From: Paracoccaceae bacterium
GTDB taxonomy: Bacteria > Pseudomonadota > Alphaproteobacteria > Rhodobacterales > Rhodobacteraceae
Assembly: GCA_003564655.1 (NCBI GenBank)
Contig: PXES01000026.1
Location: 1 to 9,682 of the forward strand
Length of the DNA: 9,682 nt
Direction: 5' to 3'
Positions 1-6,435 of the stretch are shown here, one piece after another. Under the pieces are notes generated by a model, which searched no databases, was not told the origin of the DNA, and worked only from the letters and a program-made list of their open reading frames with translations. Within the stretch, counting starts at the first letter, position 1. Each line of letters starts with the position of its first letter. Made by a program: the position numbers and the translations under genes.

Positions 1-254
1 CCGCGCGGCGAGGTGTCGGGGAAGACCACCGCCAGCCCGTGCGCGGCAGCAGCGGCCTGCGCGTGGGATTTGGTCATCGCATTCTCGTGCGTGCAGGTCA
101 GCCCCGAGAGGAACCACAGCAGCGGCACCGGGTGAAGGCGCGCTTCGGCAGGCAGGAACAGCCCGAAGGTCATGTCGCAGCCGGTTGTTGCCGAGGTATG
201 GCGATAGACCCCTTGCACCCCACCAAAACAGGCGTTCTCCGAAAGCGTTTCCAT
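1..254 (-). CDS. fghA: S-formylglutathione hydrolase, N-terminal part (cut by window edge)
   Basis: This enzyme hydrolyses S-formylglutathione to formate and glutathione, the second step of glutathione-dependent formaldehyde detoxification in the cytoplasm. Only the first 84 codons are present; the family is about 280 residues, so most of the protein, including the usual GxSxG serine, lies outside the window. The visible part reads METLSENACFGGVQGVYRHT, then a DMTFGLFLP strand, then LLWFLSGLTCTHENAMTK, and near the edge VVFPDTSPRG. These are the characteristic N-terminal blocks of the esterase D/FghA family (the SGLTCT oxyanion-hole region and the PDTSPRG block). The ATG at 254 is preceded by a good Shine-Dalgarno site (AGGAGGGG, about 3-10 bases upstream). 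The gene starts 30 bases after the stop of the AEC carrier on the same strand, so the two are probably one transcript. Identification rests on recalled family motifs. Confidence 0.93.
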   Translation of the reverse strand, partial: METLSENACFGGVQGVYRHTSATTGCDMTFGLFLPAEARLHPVPLLWFLSGLTCTHENAMTKSHAQAAAAAHGLAVVFPDTSPR

Positions 255-284
255 GTCCCCTCCTGTCACTCCTGGGTCAGCTTG

Positions 285-1214
285 TCAGAAGCCAGTGACC
301 CACGCAATCACCACCGGAACCGTGGCGATGCTGACAAGCGTCGAGACCAGGATCGCCGCCGAGACGCGCGCGGGCCCGGTATTGTAGTGCTGCGCGAGGA
401 TGAAGACATTCCCCGCAACCGGCAGCGCGGCGGCAGCAATCAGCACCCCCGCGACTTGCGGGTCCACCCCGAACAGCAACAGCGCCGAGGCCGCCACGAT
501 GGCCGGGTGCAGCACCAGCTTCGCAAAGCTCAGCCACGACACGATGCCCAGCCGCTCGACCCGCTTGTCAGCGAGCGAGGCACCGATTGCGAACAGCGCG
601 CAGGGTGTGGCCGCCGCGCCAAGGAGTGTCAGGAATTCGTTCGCCAGCTCTGGCACCTGCCAGCCCGTCGCCGACCAGCCCAGCCCCAGCACCATCGCCA
701 TCACCATCGGGTTCTTGAGGACCGCCAGCGCCAGCTTTCCGGGCAGGGTGGCATCCACACGCCCGTCGCGCGCAAGTGTGATCAGCATCACGAAGAGCGT
801 CGAGAACACGATCAGGTCTATGGCCAGCACCAGCAGCACCGTCGGCACCGAATAGGCCCCCAGCAGCACCACCAGCATCGGCACGCCCAGAAAGCCGGTA
901 TTGCCGATGATGCTGCAATGCGCCTCGATCAAGCCTTCGGTCAGTCGCGCCCCGCGCAGGAAGGCGATGCCCATCACCACGATGTACAGCGCCGCGCAGG
1001 CCCAGAGATAGGCAGCCGCGGCGCGCAGGTCGAACACCTCGCCCAGGCTGAGATTGGCGGCAAAGCCGAACAGCATTGCTGAAAGCGCGAAGTAGAAGAC
1101 GAACTTGGTCAGATAGGCCGTCGCCTCTGGCGGGAAGAAGCCCGCGCGCCCGGCGCCGAAGCCCAGCCCGATCAGACCGAAGAAGGGCAGCGTTTTCAGG
1201 AAAATCTCGAGCAT
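285..1214 (-). CDS. AEC-family (auxin efflux carrier-like) membrane transporter
   Basis: The product is a 309-residue integral inner-membrane protein of the AEC/Mem_trans family, which moves small organic anions (malate, malonate and similar) or unknown substrates. It is hydrophobic throughout, with about ten predicted membrane segments in two halves around a more polar middle near residues 150-185. Family marks are the start MLEIFLKTLPFFGLIGLGFG, the GNTGFLGVPMLV block near residues 103-114, and PVAGNVFILAQHYN near residues 266-279. The length is normal for the family. The ATG at 1214 is the expected start by protein content, although no strong Shine-Dalgarno site is visible before it. It lies 30 bases upstream of fghA in the same direction and is divergent from a TetR-type regulator 100 bases away, so control by that regulator is a reasonable inference. 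The substrate cannot be told from sequence. Confidence 0.88.
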   Translation of the reverse strand: MLEIFLKTLPFFGLIGLGFGAGRAGFFPPEATAYLTKFVFYFALSAMLFGFAANLSLGEVFDLRAAAAYLWACAALYIVVMGIAFLRGARLTEGLIEAHCSIIGNTGFLGVPMLVVLLGAYSVPTVLLVLAIDLIVFSTLFVMLITLARDGRVDATLPGKLALAVLKNPMVMAMVLGLGWSATGWQVPELANEFLTLLGAAATPCALFAIGASLADKRVERLGIVSWLSFAKLVLHPAIVAASALLLFGVDPQVAGVLIAAAALPVAGNVFILAQHYNTGPARVSAAILVSTLVSIATVPVVIAWVTGF

Positions 1215-1224
1215 GTCGTGAATG

Positions 1225-1232
1225 TGTTAACA
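1225..1232. promoter_or_regulatory. Short palindrome TGTTAACA in the divergent AEC/TetR control region
   Basis: The 100-base gap between the divergent AEC carrier and TetR genes (1215-1314) must hold both promoters. It contains the perfect 8-bp palindrome TGTTAACA, 11 bases upstream of the AEC start codon. TetR-family repressors bind palindromes, usually longer than this, so this is only a candidate half of an operator. A weak promoter-like pair TTTCCT (1264-1269) and TATCTT (1287-1292) with a 17-base spacer precedes the TetR gene. Confidence 0.2.
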
Positions 1233-1314
1233 GGTGAGTCGCCGCCCCGCCAGTCAGGCGCGCTTTCCTTCGTCATGGCAAGGGACTATCTTCAGACGCT
1301 CAAGGGGGTGCAGC

Positions 1315-1995
1315 ATGACCGCGACAGCCAGCGCGATCCGTCAGGGCCGCAAATTCGACCAGGTTCTGACCGGCGCGCGCGAGGTGTTCATGCGCATGGG
1401 GTATGAGCGCGCCAGCATGGATGAGATCGCGCGCGCGGCCGGTGTGTCCAAGGCCACTCTGTACAGCTACTTTCCCGACAAGCGGCATCTGTTCATGGAG
1501 ATGTATCGCACCGAGATCCTGCGCCTCGCTGACGGGGCGGTGGAACTCAGCGCCAGCGAGCTGCCGCCCGAGGCAGTGTTGCGCGAGGCCGCGCGGCGGA
1601 TGATCGACTTCCTGACCTCGGATTTCGCCATTGCGATGTATCGAATCTGCGTCACCGAATCGCCGCGCTTCCCCGAAATCGGGCGCGCCTTTTACGAGAT
1701 CGGCCCCGAACTTGGTCGCGCGCGGCTGGGGACATATTTTCGCGCCGCACAGGCGCGCGGCGAGCTGTCCATCGACGATTTCGACCTTGCGGCCGACCAG
1801 TTCTTCCAGCTGTGCCAGACGACGATCTGCGACCGCATGCTCTGCGCCGTCCAGACCCGCTTTTCCGAAGCCGAGATTGCCCGCGTCGTCAATGGCGCCG
1901 CAGCGATGTTTCTGGCGCGTTACGGGACTGGGCACGGGCGCTCAGGCGATCTCGAAGATCCCCTCGATCTCGACCGCGACACCCAGCGGCAGTGA
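1315..1995 (+). CDS. TetR/AcrR-family transcriptional regulator (AefR-like C-terminus)
   Basis: The product is a 226-residue one-component DNA-binding repressor. Residues about 13-60 form the TetR N-terminal domain, with the helix-turn-helix at about 33-52 (MDEIARAAGVSKATLYSYF) followed by the typical PDKRHLF. The ligand-binding half contains ICVTESPRFPEIGRAFYEIG and resembles the AefR-like TetR C-terminal group, where efflux regulators are common. The ATG at 1315 was chosen because AAGGGGG lies about 7-13 bases upstream and the protein then starts just before the HTH domain. An upstream in-frame start at 1234 would add an unlikely basic leader. The last 17 or so residues (GDLEDPLDLDRDTQRQ) are hydrophilic and are read antisense through the end of the convergent ridA gene, an odd tail for this family. 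Its target is probably the divergent AEC-fghA pair; the ligand is unknown. Confidence 0.9.
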   Translation: MTATASAIRQGRKFDQVLTGAREVFMRMGYERASMDEIARAAGVSKATLYSYFPDKRHLFMEMYRTEILRLADGAVELSASELPPEAVLREAARRMIDFLTSDFAIAMYRICVTESPRFPEIGRAFYEIGPELGRARLGTYFRAAQARGELSIDDFDLAADQFFQLCQTTICDRMLCAVQTRFSEAEIARVVNGAAAMFLARYGTGHGRSGDLEDPLDLDRDTQRQ

Positions 1996-2406
1996 CGGCG
2001 CGCCCACAGCGGCGCGGGCGTGACGGCCCGCCTCGCCAAAGACCGCGACCATCAGGTCCGAGCAGCCATTGACGACCTTGGGCTGGTCAGTGAAATCGGG
2101 CGTGCAATTGACAAAGCCGGTGAGCTTCACCACCCGTTGCACACGCGACAGATCGCCTGCGCAAGCCGCGCGCAGCTGCGCGATCAGCGCCAGGCCGCAG
2201 GCGCGCGCAGCGGCCACACCCTCTTCTGGGCCCAGGTTCTCGCCTAGCTTGCCGGTGATCAGACCATCGGACCCGGCGCTGATCTGGCCCGAGATGAAGA
2301 CCAGCGCGCCGCTTTGCACATAGGGCACGTAATTTGCTGCAGGCGCAGGCGCGTCGGGCAGGGTCAGGCCAAGCTCGGTCAGGCGGGCCTCGATTTCGTT
2401 CGACAT
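1942..2406 (-). CDS. RidA-family protein (YjgF/YER057c/UK114), long subgroup
   Basis: The product is a 154-residue cytoplasmic protein of the Rid superfamily. Members hydrolyse reactive enamine/imine intermediates to keto acids and ammonia, protecting PLP enzymes; not every subgroup has proven deaminase activity. Visible features are GALVFISGQI near residues 33-42, a VVKLTGFVNCTPDF block at 92-105 and the terminal ARAAVGAPSLPLGVAVEIEGI. Arg131 in ARAAVG matches the substrate-carboxylate arginine of RidA, and VEIE (145-148) matches the conserved acidic strand. It is longer than the canonical 128-residue RidA and fits the roughly 150-residue subgroup. The ATG at 2406 has an AAGGAA Shine-Dalgarno site. 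It follows the DMSP lyase gene by 59 bases on the same strand, and its 3' end overlaps the convergent TetR gene by 54 bases. I give no symbol because canonical RidA function is not established for this subgroup. Confidence 0.9.
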   Translation of the reverse strand: MSNEIEARLTELGLTLPDAPAPAANYVPYVQSGALVFISGQISAGSDGLITGKLGENLGPEEGVAAARACGLALIAQLRAACAGDLSRVQRVVKLTGFVNCTPDFTDQPKVVNGCSDLMVAVFGEAGRHARAAVGAPSLPLGVAVEIEGIFEIA

Positions 2407-2443
2407 GGGGCAGGTTCCTTTCGGTTGCGTCTGCGCGCCTAGC

Positions 2444-2462
2444 GCCTTTTTGCGCGAAAGGC
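2444..2462. repeat. Small hairpin between dddL and ridA
   Basis: A 6-bp inverted repeat (GCCTTT and AAAGGC around a 7-base loop) lies in the 59-base gap between the DMSP lyase stop and the RidA start. It has no clear U-run after it on the transcribed (minus) strand, so it is not a convincing terminator. It could tune read-through or processing between the two genes. Confidence 0.3.
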
Positions 2463-2465
2463 CAG

Positions 2466-3146
2466 TCAGTTGCGGGCAGCGCGTGGTTTGCGGGTAAAGA
2501 CCATCTTCTGCGAGACCAGCTTCTCGGACGGCCCCAGCCAGGCATAGGCCAGCAACGAGGGCTCATGGTCGGCAACGGTGATCCGATGCATCCGCCCCGG
2601 CGGGTTGAAGATCATCGAGCCCGGCACATAGACGCCCTGATCGTTCTGCGACATCGCGCCTGACAGGCAGATGTAGGATTCGGTGATGCCGTCATGCGCA
2701 TGCGTGGGGTAGACGCAGTCCGGCGCGAACAGCACCAGCCCGAGGATGATCTGGTTGCTGGGCACCGGCCCGGTCGGCCCGACCAGTTCGGCATAGGCGT
2801 ATTTGCGGTCCAGCCCGCGCGGCACCTTGTCATAGCCATGCTGCCACGAAAGCGCGTCCTGCAACCCGTGGATGCTGCGGATCACATCGGCCATTGCTGT
2901 CTTGCGCCCCTGATCGAGCGCACGGCGCAGATGGGCAGTGACGGGCTTGCGCGCCGCATCTGTCTCGCGCAGTCCGGGATTGGTGCGCAGCACACCGCCG
3001 ATGCGCTCGCGCACCTGCCGCTGATGCGTGCGGATGGTGGCGCTGCCGCCCGCCGGTATGGCCCGATACATGGCCAGGAAGTCGCGCAGCAGATACACCC
3101 AGGCCGGGCGATCCGAGAGCAGCGGGGGCGGTGCAGCGGGTTCCAT
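2466..3146 (-). CDS. dddL: Dimethylsulfoniopropionate (DMSP) lyase, DddL-type cupin
   Basis: DddL cleaves DMSP to dimethyl sulfide, acrylate and a proton. The predicted protein has 226 residues, the usual DddL size. The N-terminal half is helical and carries blocks I recall from DddL (RAIPAGGS near 29-35, RTHQRQVRERI near 39-49). The C-terminal half is a cupin: VLFAPDCVYPTHAHDGITES gives His149, His151 and Glu156 as likely metal ligands of motif 1, and the PGSMIFNPPGRMHRIT block gives His187 of motif 2. LLAYAWLGP follows near 198-206. The reading frame stays open to 3374, but the ATG at 3146 was chosen because upstream residues are low-complexity basic sequence crossing a hairpin, and family proteins start here. 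No clear Shine-Dalgarno site is seen. It is probably co-transcribed with the RidA-family gene downstream. Alternative: another member of the DMSP-lyase cupin superfamily with a different substrate. Confidence 0.87.
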   Translation of the reverse strand: MEPAAPPPLLSDRPAWVYLLRDFLAMYRAIPAGGSATIRTHQRQVRERIGGVLRTNPGLRETDAARKPVTAHLRRALDQGRKTAMADVIRSIHGLQDALSWQHGYDKVPRGLDRKYAYAELVGPTGPVPSNQIILGLVLFAPDCVYPTHAHDGITESYICLSGAMSQNDQGVYVPGSMIFNPPGRMHRITVADHEPSLLAYAWLGPSEKLVSQKMVFTRKPRAARN

Positions 3147-3513
3147 GTGCGGCAGGTGCCACAGGCGCGCGCCCCGTGCATGCCTACGCGCGACACCGCA
3201 CCGTCCGCGCGCGACCGCCTTTGGATGATCGTATGGGGAAGAGCCGTCGCGTATTGCGCAAAAGCGCCCTCGGGCCGTGCCCACCCACCCGCCCCTGCAC
3301 GGCCCGAGGGCGCTTTTGCGTCCCATTGCCGGGGCAGCGTGGCCTCCCGTCAGACATGAACAGGCGCATGACATGTCGGGTGCTCTCGAAGCTCTGTGCG
3401 ACGGTCATTCCGGCGGCAGCGACGCCGCGCTCTCTCCGGGCCGGGGGGCGCGCATCGTGACTGCCGCGCAGGAATGGCGCGACAAACTGCCGTCTGCCCC
3501 ATATCCTGCCATC
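3147..3513. other. Divergent intergenic region between dddL and the DUF1194 gene
   Basis: These 367 bases separate two divergent start codons. Apart from the perfect 24-bp inverted repeat at 3257-3320 and an 8-bp palindrome GACATGTC at 3370-3377, I see no convincing gene, tRNA or strong sigma70-like promoter. The open frames crossing it run through the hairpin and have unlikely compositions. It must contain promoters for both neighbours, one on each side of the hairpin if the hairpin terminates transcription. Confidence 0.6.
3257..3320. terminator. Perfect 24-bp inverted repeat, possible bidirectional terminator
   Basis: The left arm is 3257-3280 and the right arm 3297-3320; the arms are exact reverse complements of 24 bases around a 16-base C-rich loop (3281-3296). 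Each arm has AAAA/TTTT placed outside a 17-bp GC-rich stem, so a transcript from either side would form a strong stem followed by UUUUGCG. That is the layout of a bidirectional intrinsic terminator with a short U-run. Its position between the starts of two divergent genes, rather than after a gene, is unusual. A protein-binding or attenuating role is the alternative. Confidence 0.6.
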
Positions 3514-4230
3514 ATGCGAGGGCGCGCCCTAACTCTGCCTCTTGTCGTTCTGCTGTTGGCAATGGCCATCGCGACCCCGGTGCGGCCCGCGACGGAGTGT
3601 CGGCTGGCGCTGGCATTGGGTCTCGATGTCTCGCGGTCGGTCACCGATCCGGCCTATGCGCTTCAGGTGGAGGGGGTGCGCGCAGCCCTTGCTGACAGCG
3701 CCGTGCGCAGGGCCATCCTTGAACCGCAGGGGGTCGTGGCGCTGGCGGTTTATGAGTGGAGCGGGCGCTGGGAACAGACGGTCGTGATCGGCTGGACACT
3801 GCTGCGGAACGAGGCCGATATCGATGCCGTGATTGCCGAACTCGGGGCGCTTGAACGCAGTTTCCGCGGGTTTACGGCGGTCGGGCGCGCGCTGTTCTTC
3901 GGCGGGCGGCTGTTGCTGGGCGCCCCGGATTGTGCGGCGCGGACGCTCGATCTGTCCGGTGACGGGCGCAACAATGACGGCCCGGACCCGGCCCGGATCT
4001 ATGAGCGGTTCAATTTCGGCGATATCACGGTCAATGGTCTGGCCATCGGCGGGCTGGAAATCGGACTCCTGGATTACTACGCGAACGAAGTCATCCGGGG
4101 GCCGGGCGCCTTTGTGGAATTTGCGCAGGACTGGCGGGATTTCCCGCCCGTCTTTCGCCGCAAACTGCTGCGGGAACTGACGGCCGGGCTCTTCGCAGCG
4201 GCGCAGCCCCAACGCCCGACATTGCGCTGA
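3514..4230 (+). CDS. DUF1194 domain protein, secreted, von Willebrand A-like
   Basis: The product is a 238-residue predicted exported protein of unknown function. Residues 1-26 form a signal peptide (MRGR, then a hydrophobic stretch to about residue 21, ending VRPA). The rest matches my recollection of DUF1194: LALGLDVSRSV near 34-43, VVALAVYEWSGRWEQ near 74-88, FTAVGRALFFGG near 120-131, LDLSGDGRNNDGPDP near 145-159, ITVNGLAIGG near 171-180, and YYANEVIRGPGAFVEFAQDW near 188-207. D38-S40-S42 together with Thr121 and Asp150 resemble a MIDAS metal site of the vWA fold. Cys29 and Cys140 could form a disulfide after export. The ATG at 3514 is chosen because it begins the signal peptide; upstream in-frame starts reach back into the hairpin. 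No clear Shine-Dalgarno site is visible. It converges on pyrG with an 18-base gap, and its role is unknown. Confidence 0.85.
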   Translation: MRGRALTLPLVVLLLAMAIATPVRPATECRLALALGLDVSRSVTDPAYALQVEGVRAALADSAVRRAILEPQGVVALAVYEWSGRWEQTVVIGWTLLRNEADIDAVIAELGALERSFRGFTAVGRALFFGGRLLLGAPDCAARTLDLSGDGRNNDGPDPARIYERFNFGDITVNGLAIGGLEIGLLDYYANEVIRGPGAFVEFAQDWRDFPPVFRRKLLRELTAGLFAAAQPQRPTLR

Positions 4231-4250
4231 GGCGCAAGGGTGCTTGCGTC
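4231..4250. terminator. Short hairpin between convergent DUF1194 and pyrG stop codons
   Basis: CGCAAG (4233-4238) and CTTGCG (4243-4248) pair around a 4-base loop, extended by a G-T wobble and a G-C pair. The hairpin fills the 18-base gap between the two stop codons. No U-run follows on either strand, so a role as a shared terminator is possible but weakly supported. Confidence 0.3.
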
Positions 4251-5892
4251 AGACCAGCCGCGACACCTCGACCGCCGCGCGGATGAAATCGGCAAACAGC
4301 GGGTGCGGATCAAAGGGCTTGGATTTCAACTCGGGGTGGAACTGCACGCCGATGAACCAGGGGTGGTCGTCATATTCGACGATTTCGGGCAGCTTGCCGT
4401 CGGGCGACATGCCGGAAAAGCTCAGCCCGCGCCCCTCGAGCGCCTCGCGGAAGCGGGTATCGACCTCGTAGCGGTGGCGATGGCGTTCCTCGATCTGCGC
4501 GCTGCCATAGATCGCAGCCACGCGCGACCCATGGGTCAGCGCCGCCGTGTAGGCGCCCAGCCGCATCGTGCCGCCTTTGTCGTCGCCGGGCTTGCGCTCG
4601 ATCCGGTGGTTGCCCTGCACCCATTCCTTCAGGTGATAGACAACCGGTGTGAACCGCCGCGCGCCCGCCTCGTGATCGAACTCCTCGGAGCCTGCATCGG
4701 CGATGTCGGCCAGATTGCGTGCCGCCTCGATGCAGGCCATCTGCATGCCGAGGCAGATGCCGAAATAGGGGATCTTCTTCTCGCGCGCATAGGTCGCGGC
4801 GCGGATCTTTCCCTCGGTGCCACGCTCGCCGAACCCGCCGGGGACAAGGATCGCGTGAAAATCCTCGAGCGCCTGTGCCGGATCCTCGCGCTCGAAGATC
4901 TGCGAGTCGATCCACTCGACATGCACGCGCACGCGGTTGGCGATACCGCCATGCACCAGCGCTTCCTTGATCGACTTGTAAGCATCCTCGAGCTGGACAT
5001 ATTTGCCGACGATGGCCACGCGCACCTCGCCCTCGGGGTTGGTCAGGCGGTCGATCACGTCTTCCCAGCGCGCCAGGTTGGGACGCGGGGCAGGGGTGAT
5101 CCCGAAGGCATCGAGCACCGCCTGATCGAGCCCCGCCGCGTGATAGGCCAGCGGTGCCTCGTAGATCGAGCGCAGGTCATAAGCGGGGATGACCGCTTCG
5201 GGGCGGACGTTGCAGAACAGCGCGATCTTCTGCCGCTCCTTCTCGGGGATGGGCTGCTCGGAGCGGCACACCAGCACGTCGGGCGCAATGCCGATGCTCT
5301 GCATCTCCTTGACCGAGTGTTGCGTAGGCTTGGTCTTCAACTCGCCGCTGGCCGCCAGATAGGGCAGAAGCGTCAGATGCATGAAGATGCACTGCCCGCG
5401 CGGGCGCTCATGGCTGAACTGGCGGATGGCCTCGAAAAACGGCAGCCCCTCGATATCGCCGACCGTGCCGCCGATCTCGCAGAGCATGAAATCGACCTCA
5501 TCCTCGCCGATGGCGAGGAATTCCTTGATCTCGTTGGTGACATGCGGGATCACCTGGATGGTCTTGCCCAGATAGTCGCCGCGCCGTTCCTTCTCGAGCA
5601 CGTTGGAATAGATCCGCCCCGACGACACCGAATCAGTGCGTCGCGCGGCCACGCCGGTGAAGCGTTCGTAATGGCCGAGGTCGAGATCGGTCTCGGCCCC
5701 GTCATCGGTCACGAACACCTCGCCATGCTCGAACGGCGACATCGTGCCGGGATCGACATTCAGATAGGGGTCGAGCTTGCGCAAACGGACAGTGAAGCCG
5801 CGCGCCTGCAACAGCGCCCCCAGCGCTGCCGAGGCCAGCCCCTTGCCAAGGCTCGACACCACCCCGCCCGTGATGAAAACATATCGCGCCAT
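4249..5892 (-). CDS. pyrG: CTP synthase (glutamine-hydrolysing)
   Basis: This cytoplasmic enzyme makes CTP from UTP, ATP and glutamine, the last step of pyrimidine nucleotide synthesis. The 547-residue protein is full length for the family. The synthetase domain occupies about residues 1-270: MARYVFITGGVVSSLGKGLA at the start (ATP loop), LDPYLNVDPGTMSPFEHGEV near 40-59, and CEIGGTVGDIEG near 138-149. The class I glutamine amidotransferase domain follows from about 290: PGGFGERG at 351-358, the nucleophile Cys380 in FGICLGMQ, and the catalytic His519 and Glu521 in QFHPEL. All key residues are present. The gene lies downstream of secG in the same direction with a 150-base gap, a pairing I recall from related alphaproteobacteria. 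The Shine-Dalgarno candidate is the G-run about 10-15 bases before the ATG at 5892. This is one of the surest calls in the window. Confidence 0.98.
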   Translation of the reverse strand: MARYVFITGGVVSSLGKGLASAALGALLQARGFTVRLRKLDPYLNVDPGTMSPFEHGEVFVTDDGAETDLDLGHYERFTGVAARRTDSVSSGRIYSNVLEKERRGDYLGKTIQVIPHVTNEIKEFLAIGEDEVDFMLCEIGGTVGDIEGLPFFEAIRQFSHERPRGQCIFMHLTLLPYLAASGELKTKPTQHSVKEMQSIGIAPDVLVCRSEQPIPEKERQKIALFCNVRPEAVIPAYDLRSIYEAPLAYHAAGLDQAVLDAFGITPAPRPNLARWEDVIDRLTNPEGEVRVAIVGKYVQLEDAYKSIKEALVHGGIANRVRVHVEWIDSQIFEREDPAQALEDFHAILVPGGFGERGTEGKIRAATYAREKKIPYFGICLGMQMACIEAARNLADIADAGSEEFDHEAGARRFTPVVYHLKEWVQGNHRIERKPGDDKGGTMRLGAYTAALTHGSRVAAIYGSAQIEERHRHRYEVDTRFREALEGRGLSFSGMSPDGKLPEIVEYDDHPWFIGVQFHPELKSKPFDPHPLFADFIRAAVEVSRLV

Positions 5893-5905
5893 GGTCGCGT
5901 GGCCC

Positions 5906-5960
5906 CCCGTGATTGTGCCTCGATGTCCGATGCGCGCCGGAACAGCGCCACCATCACGGG
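5906..5960 (-). promoter_or_regulatory. Possible pyrG leader hairpin covering the ribosome binding site
   Basis: In the 150-base secG-pyrG gap, ATCACGGG (plus strand 5953-5960) and CCCGTGAT (5906-5913) are exact inverted repeats, 39 bases apart. In pyrG mRNA the downstream arm contains part of the G-run that is the only Shine-Dalgarno candidate, so the stem could limit initiation. The remainder of the gap shows no gene that I can support. An 8-bp stem with a long loop may be chance. Confidence 0.25.
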
Positions 5961-6042
5961 ATTAAAGGACTAGCCGAGAATCCCGCGCACCGCAAGATGA
6001 TGGCGCGAAAAAGCCGTGCAACTCTAGAGATTGTGGCGCAGC

Positions 6043-6405
6043 TCAGTCCGCGGGCGGCGGGGCGAGCGTGTCGTCGGCAGCCGGCGGCGGCAGCAGCGTG
6101 TCGATATCCGGCACCTCTGGCGAGGCCGGCGCACTGCGTTCGGTCGGCGTGCCCAGACGGTCGAGCACCGAGGTGGTCGCGGATTGCTGTGCGGCCATGA
6201 TGGTCAGCGTCAGCGAGGTCGCGATGAAGGCGATGGCCAGGCCCCATGTCAGCTTCGCCATTGCCGTGAGCGGCGGGCGGCCCGCGCTGGGGTTCGCGTC
6301 GCCCCCGCCGATGCCCAGACCGCCCCCTTCGGAGCGCTGCATCAGCACCACGCCAATCAGCGACAGCGCCAGCAGCAAATGGACGATCAGGATAACGTTC
6401 TGCAT
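6043..6405 (-). CDS. secG: SecG subunit of the SecYEG protein-export channel
   Basis: SecG is the small accessory subunit of the inner-membrane SecYEG translocon and assists SecA-driven export. The 120-residue protein has two membrane segments, about residues 3-22 and 50-71, joined by the diagnostic glycine-rich loop: LMQRSEGGGLGIGGG near 21-35, ending before GRPPLTAMAKLTW. The residues after about 75 form a polar, proline- and alanine-rich tail (TLLPPPAADDTLAPPP), common in alphaproteobacterial SecG. The ATG at 6405 has AAGGCGG about 9 bases upstream. It is the first gene of a likely secG-pyrG transcript and is divergent from the tandem membrane-protein genes. The length is slightly above that of E. 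coli SecG because of the tail. Confidence 0.95.
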   Translation of the reverse strand: MQNVILIVHLLLALSLIGVVLMQRSEGGGLGIGGGDANPSAGRPPLTAMAKLTWGLAIAFIATSLTLTIMAAQQSATTSVLDRLGTPTERSAPASPEVPDIDTLLPPPAADDTLAPPPAD

Positions 6406-6435
6406 CGGGACGACCCGCCTTTTTCATGTGTGGCG

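Noticed and set aside
39..1082. A 347-codon open frame on the plus strand opposite fghA and the AEC carrier
   Set aside because: It crosses two real genes on the other strand, and its product is rich in R, Q and H without domain features.
3147..3374. N-terminal extension of the DMSP lyase to an ATG at 3374
   Set aside because: The extra residues cross the hairpin and do not resemble DddL; the ATG at 3146 gives the family's usual length.
3184..3408. A 74-codon minus-strand frame in the dddL upstream region
   Set aside because: It runs straight through the perfect hairpin, has no proper ribosome binding site and has a basic low-complexity product.
3529..4212. A 227-codon open frame on the minus strand opposite the DUF1194 gene
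   Set aside because: It is a shadow frame; the plus-strand protein has a signal peptide and family motifs.
4240..5973. A 577-codon open frame on the plus strand opposite pyrG
   Set aside because: It is antisense to the whole of pyrG, whose catalytic residues are all intact; the antisense product has no recognisable motifs.
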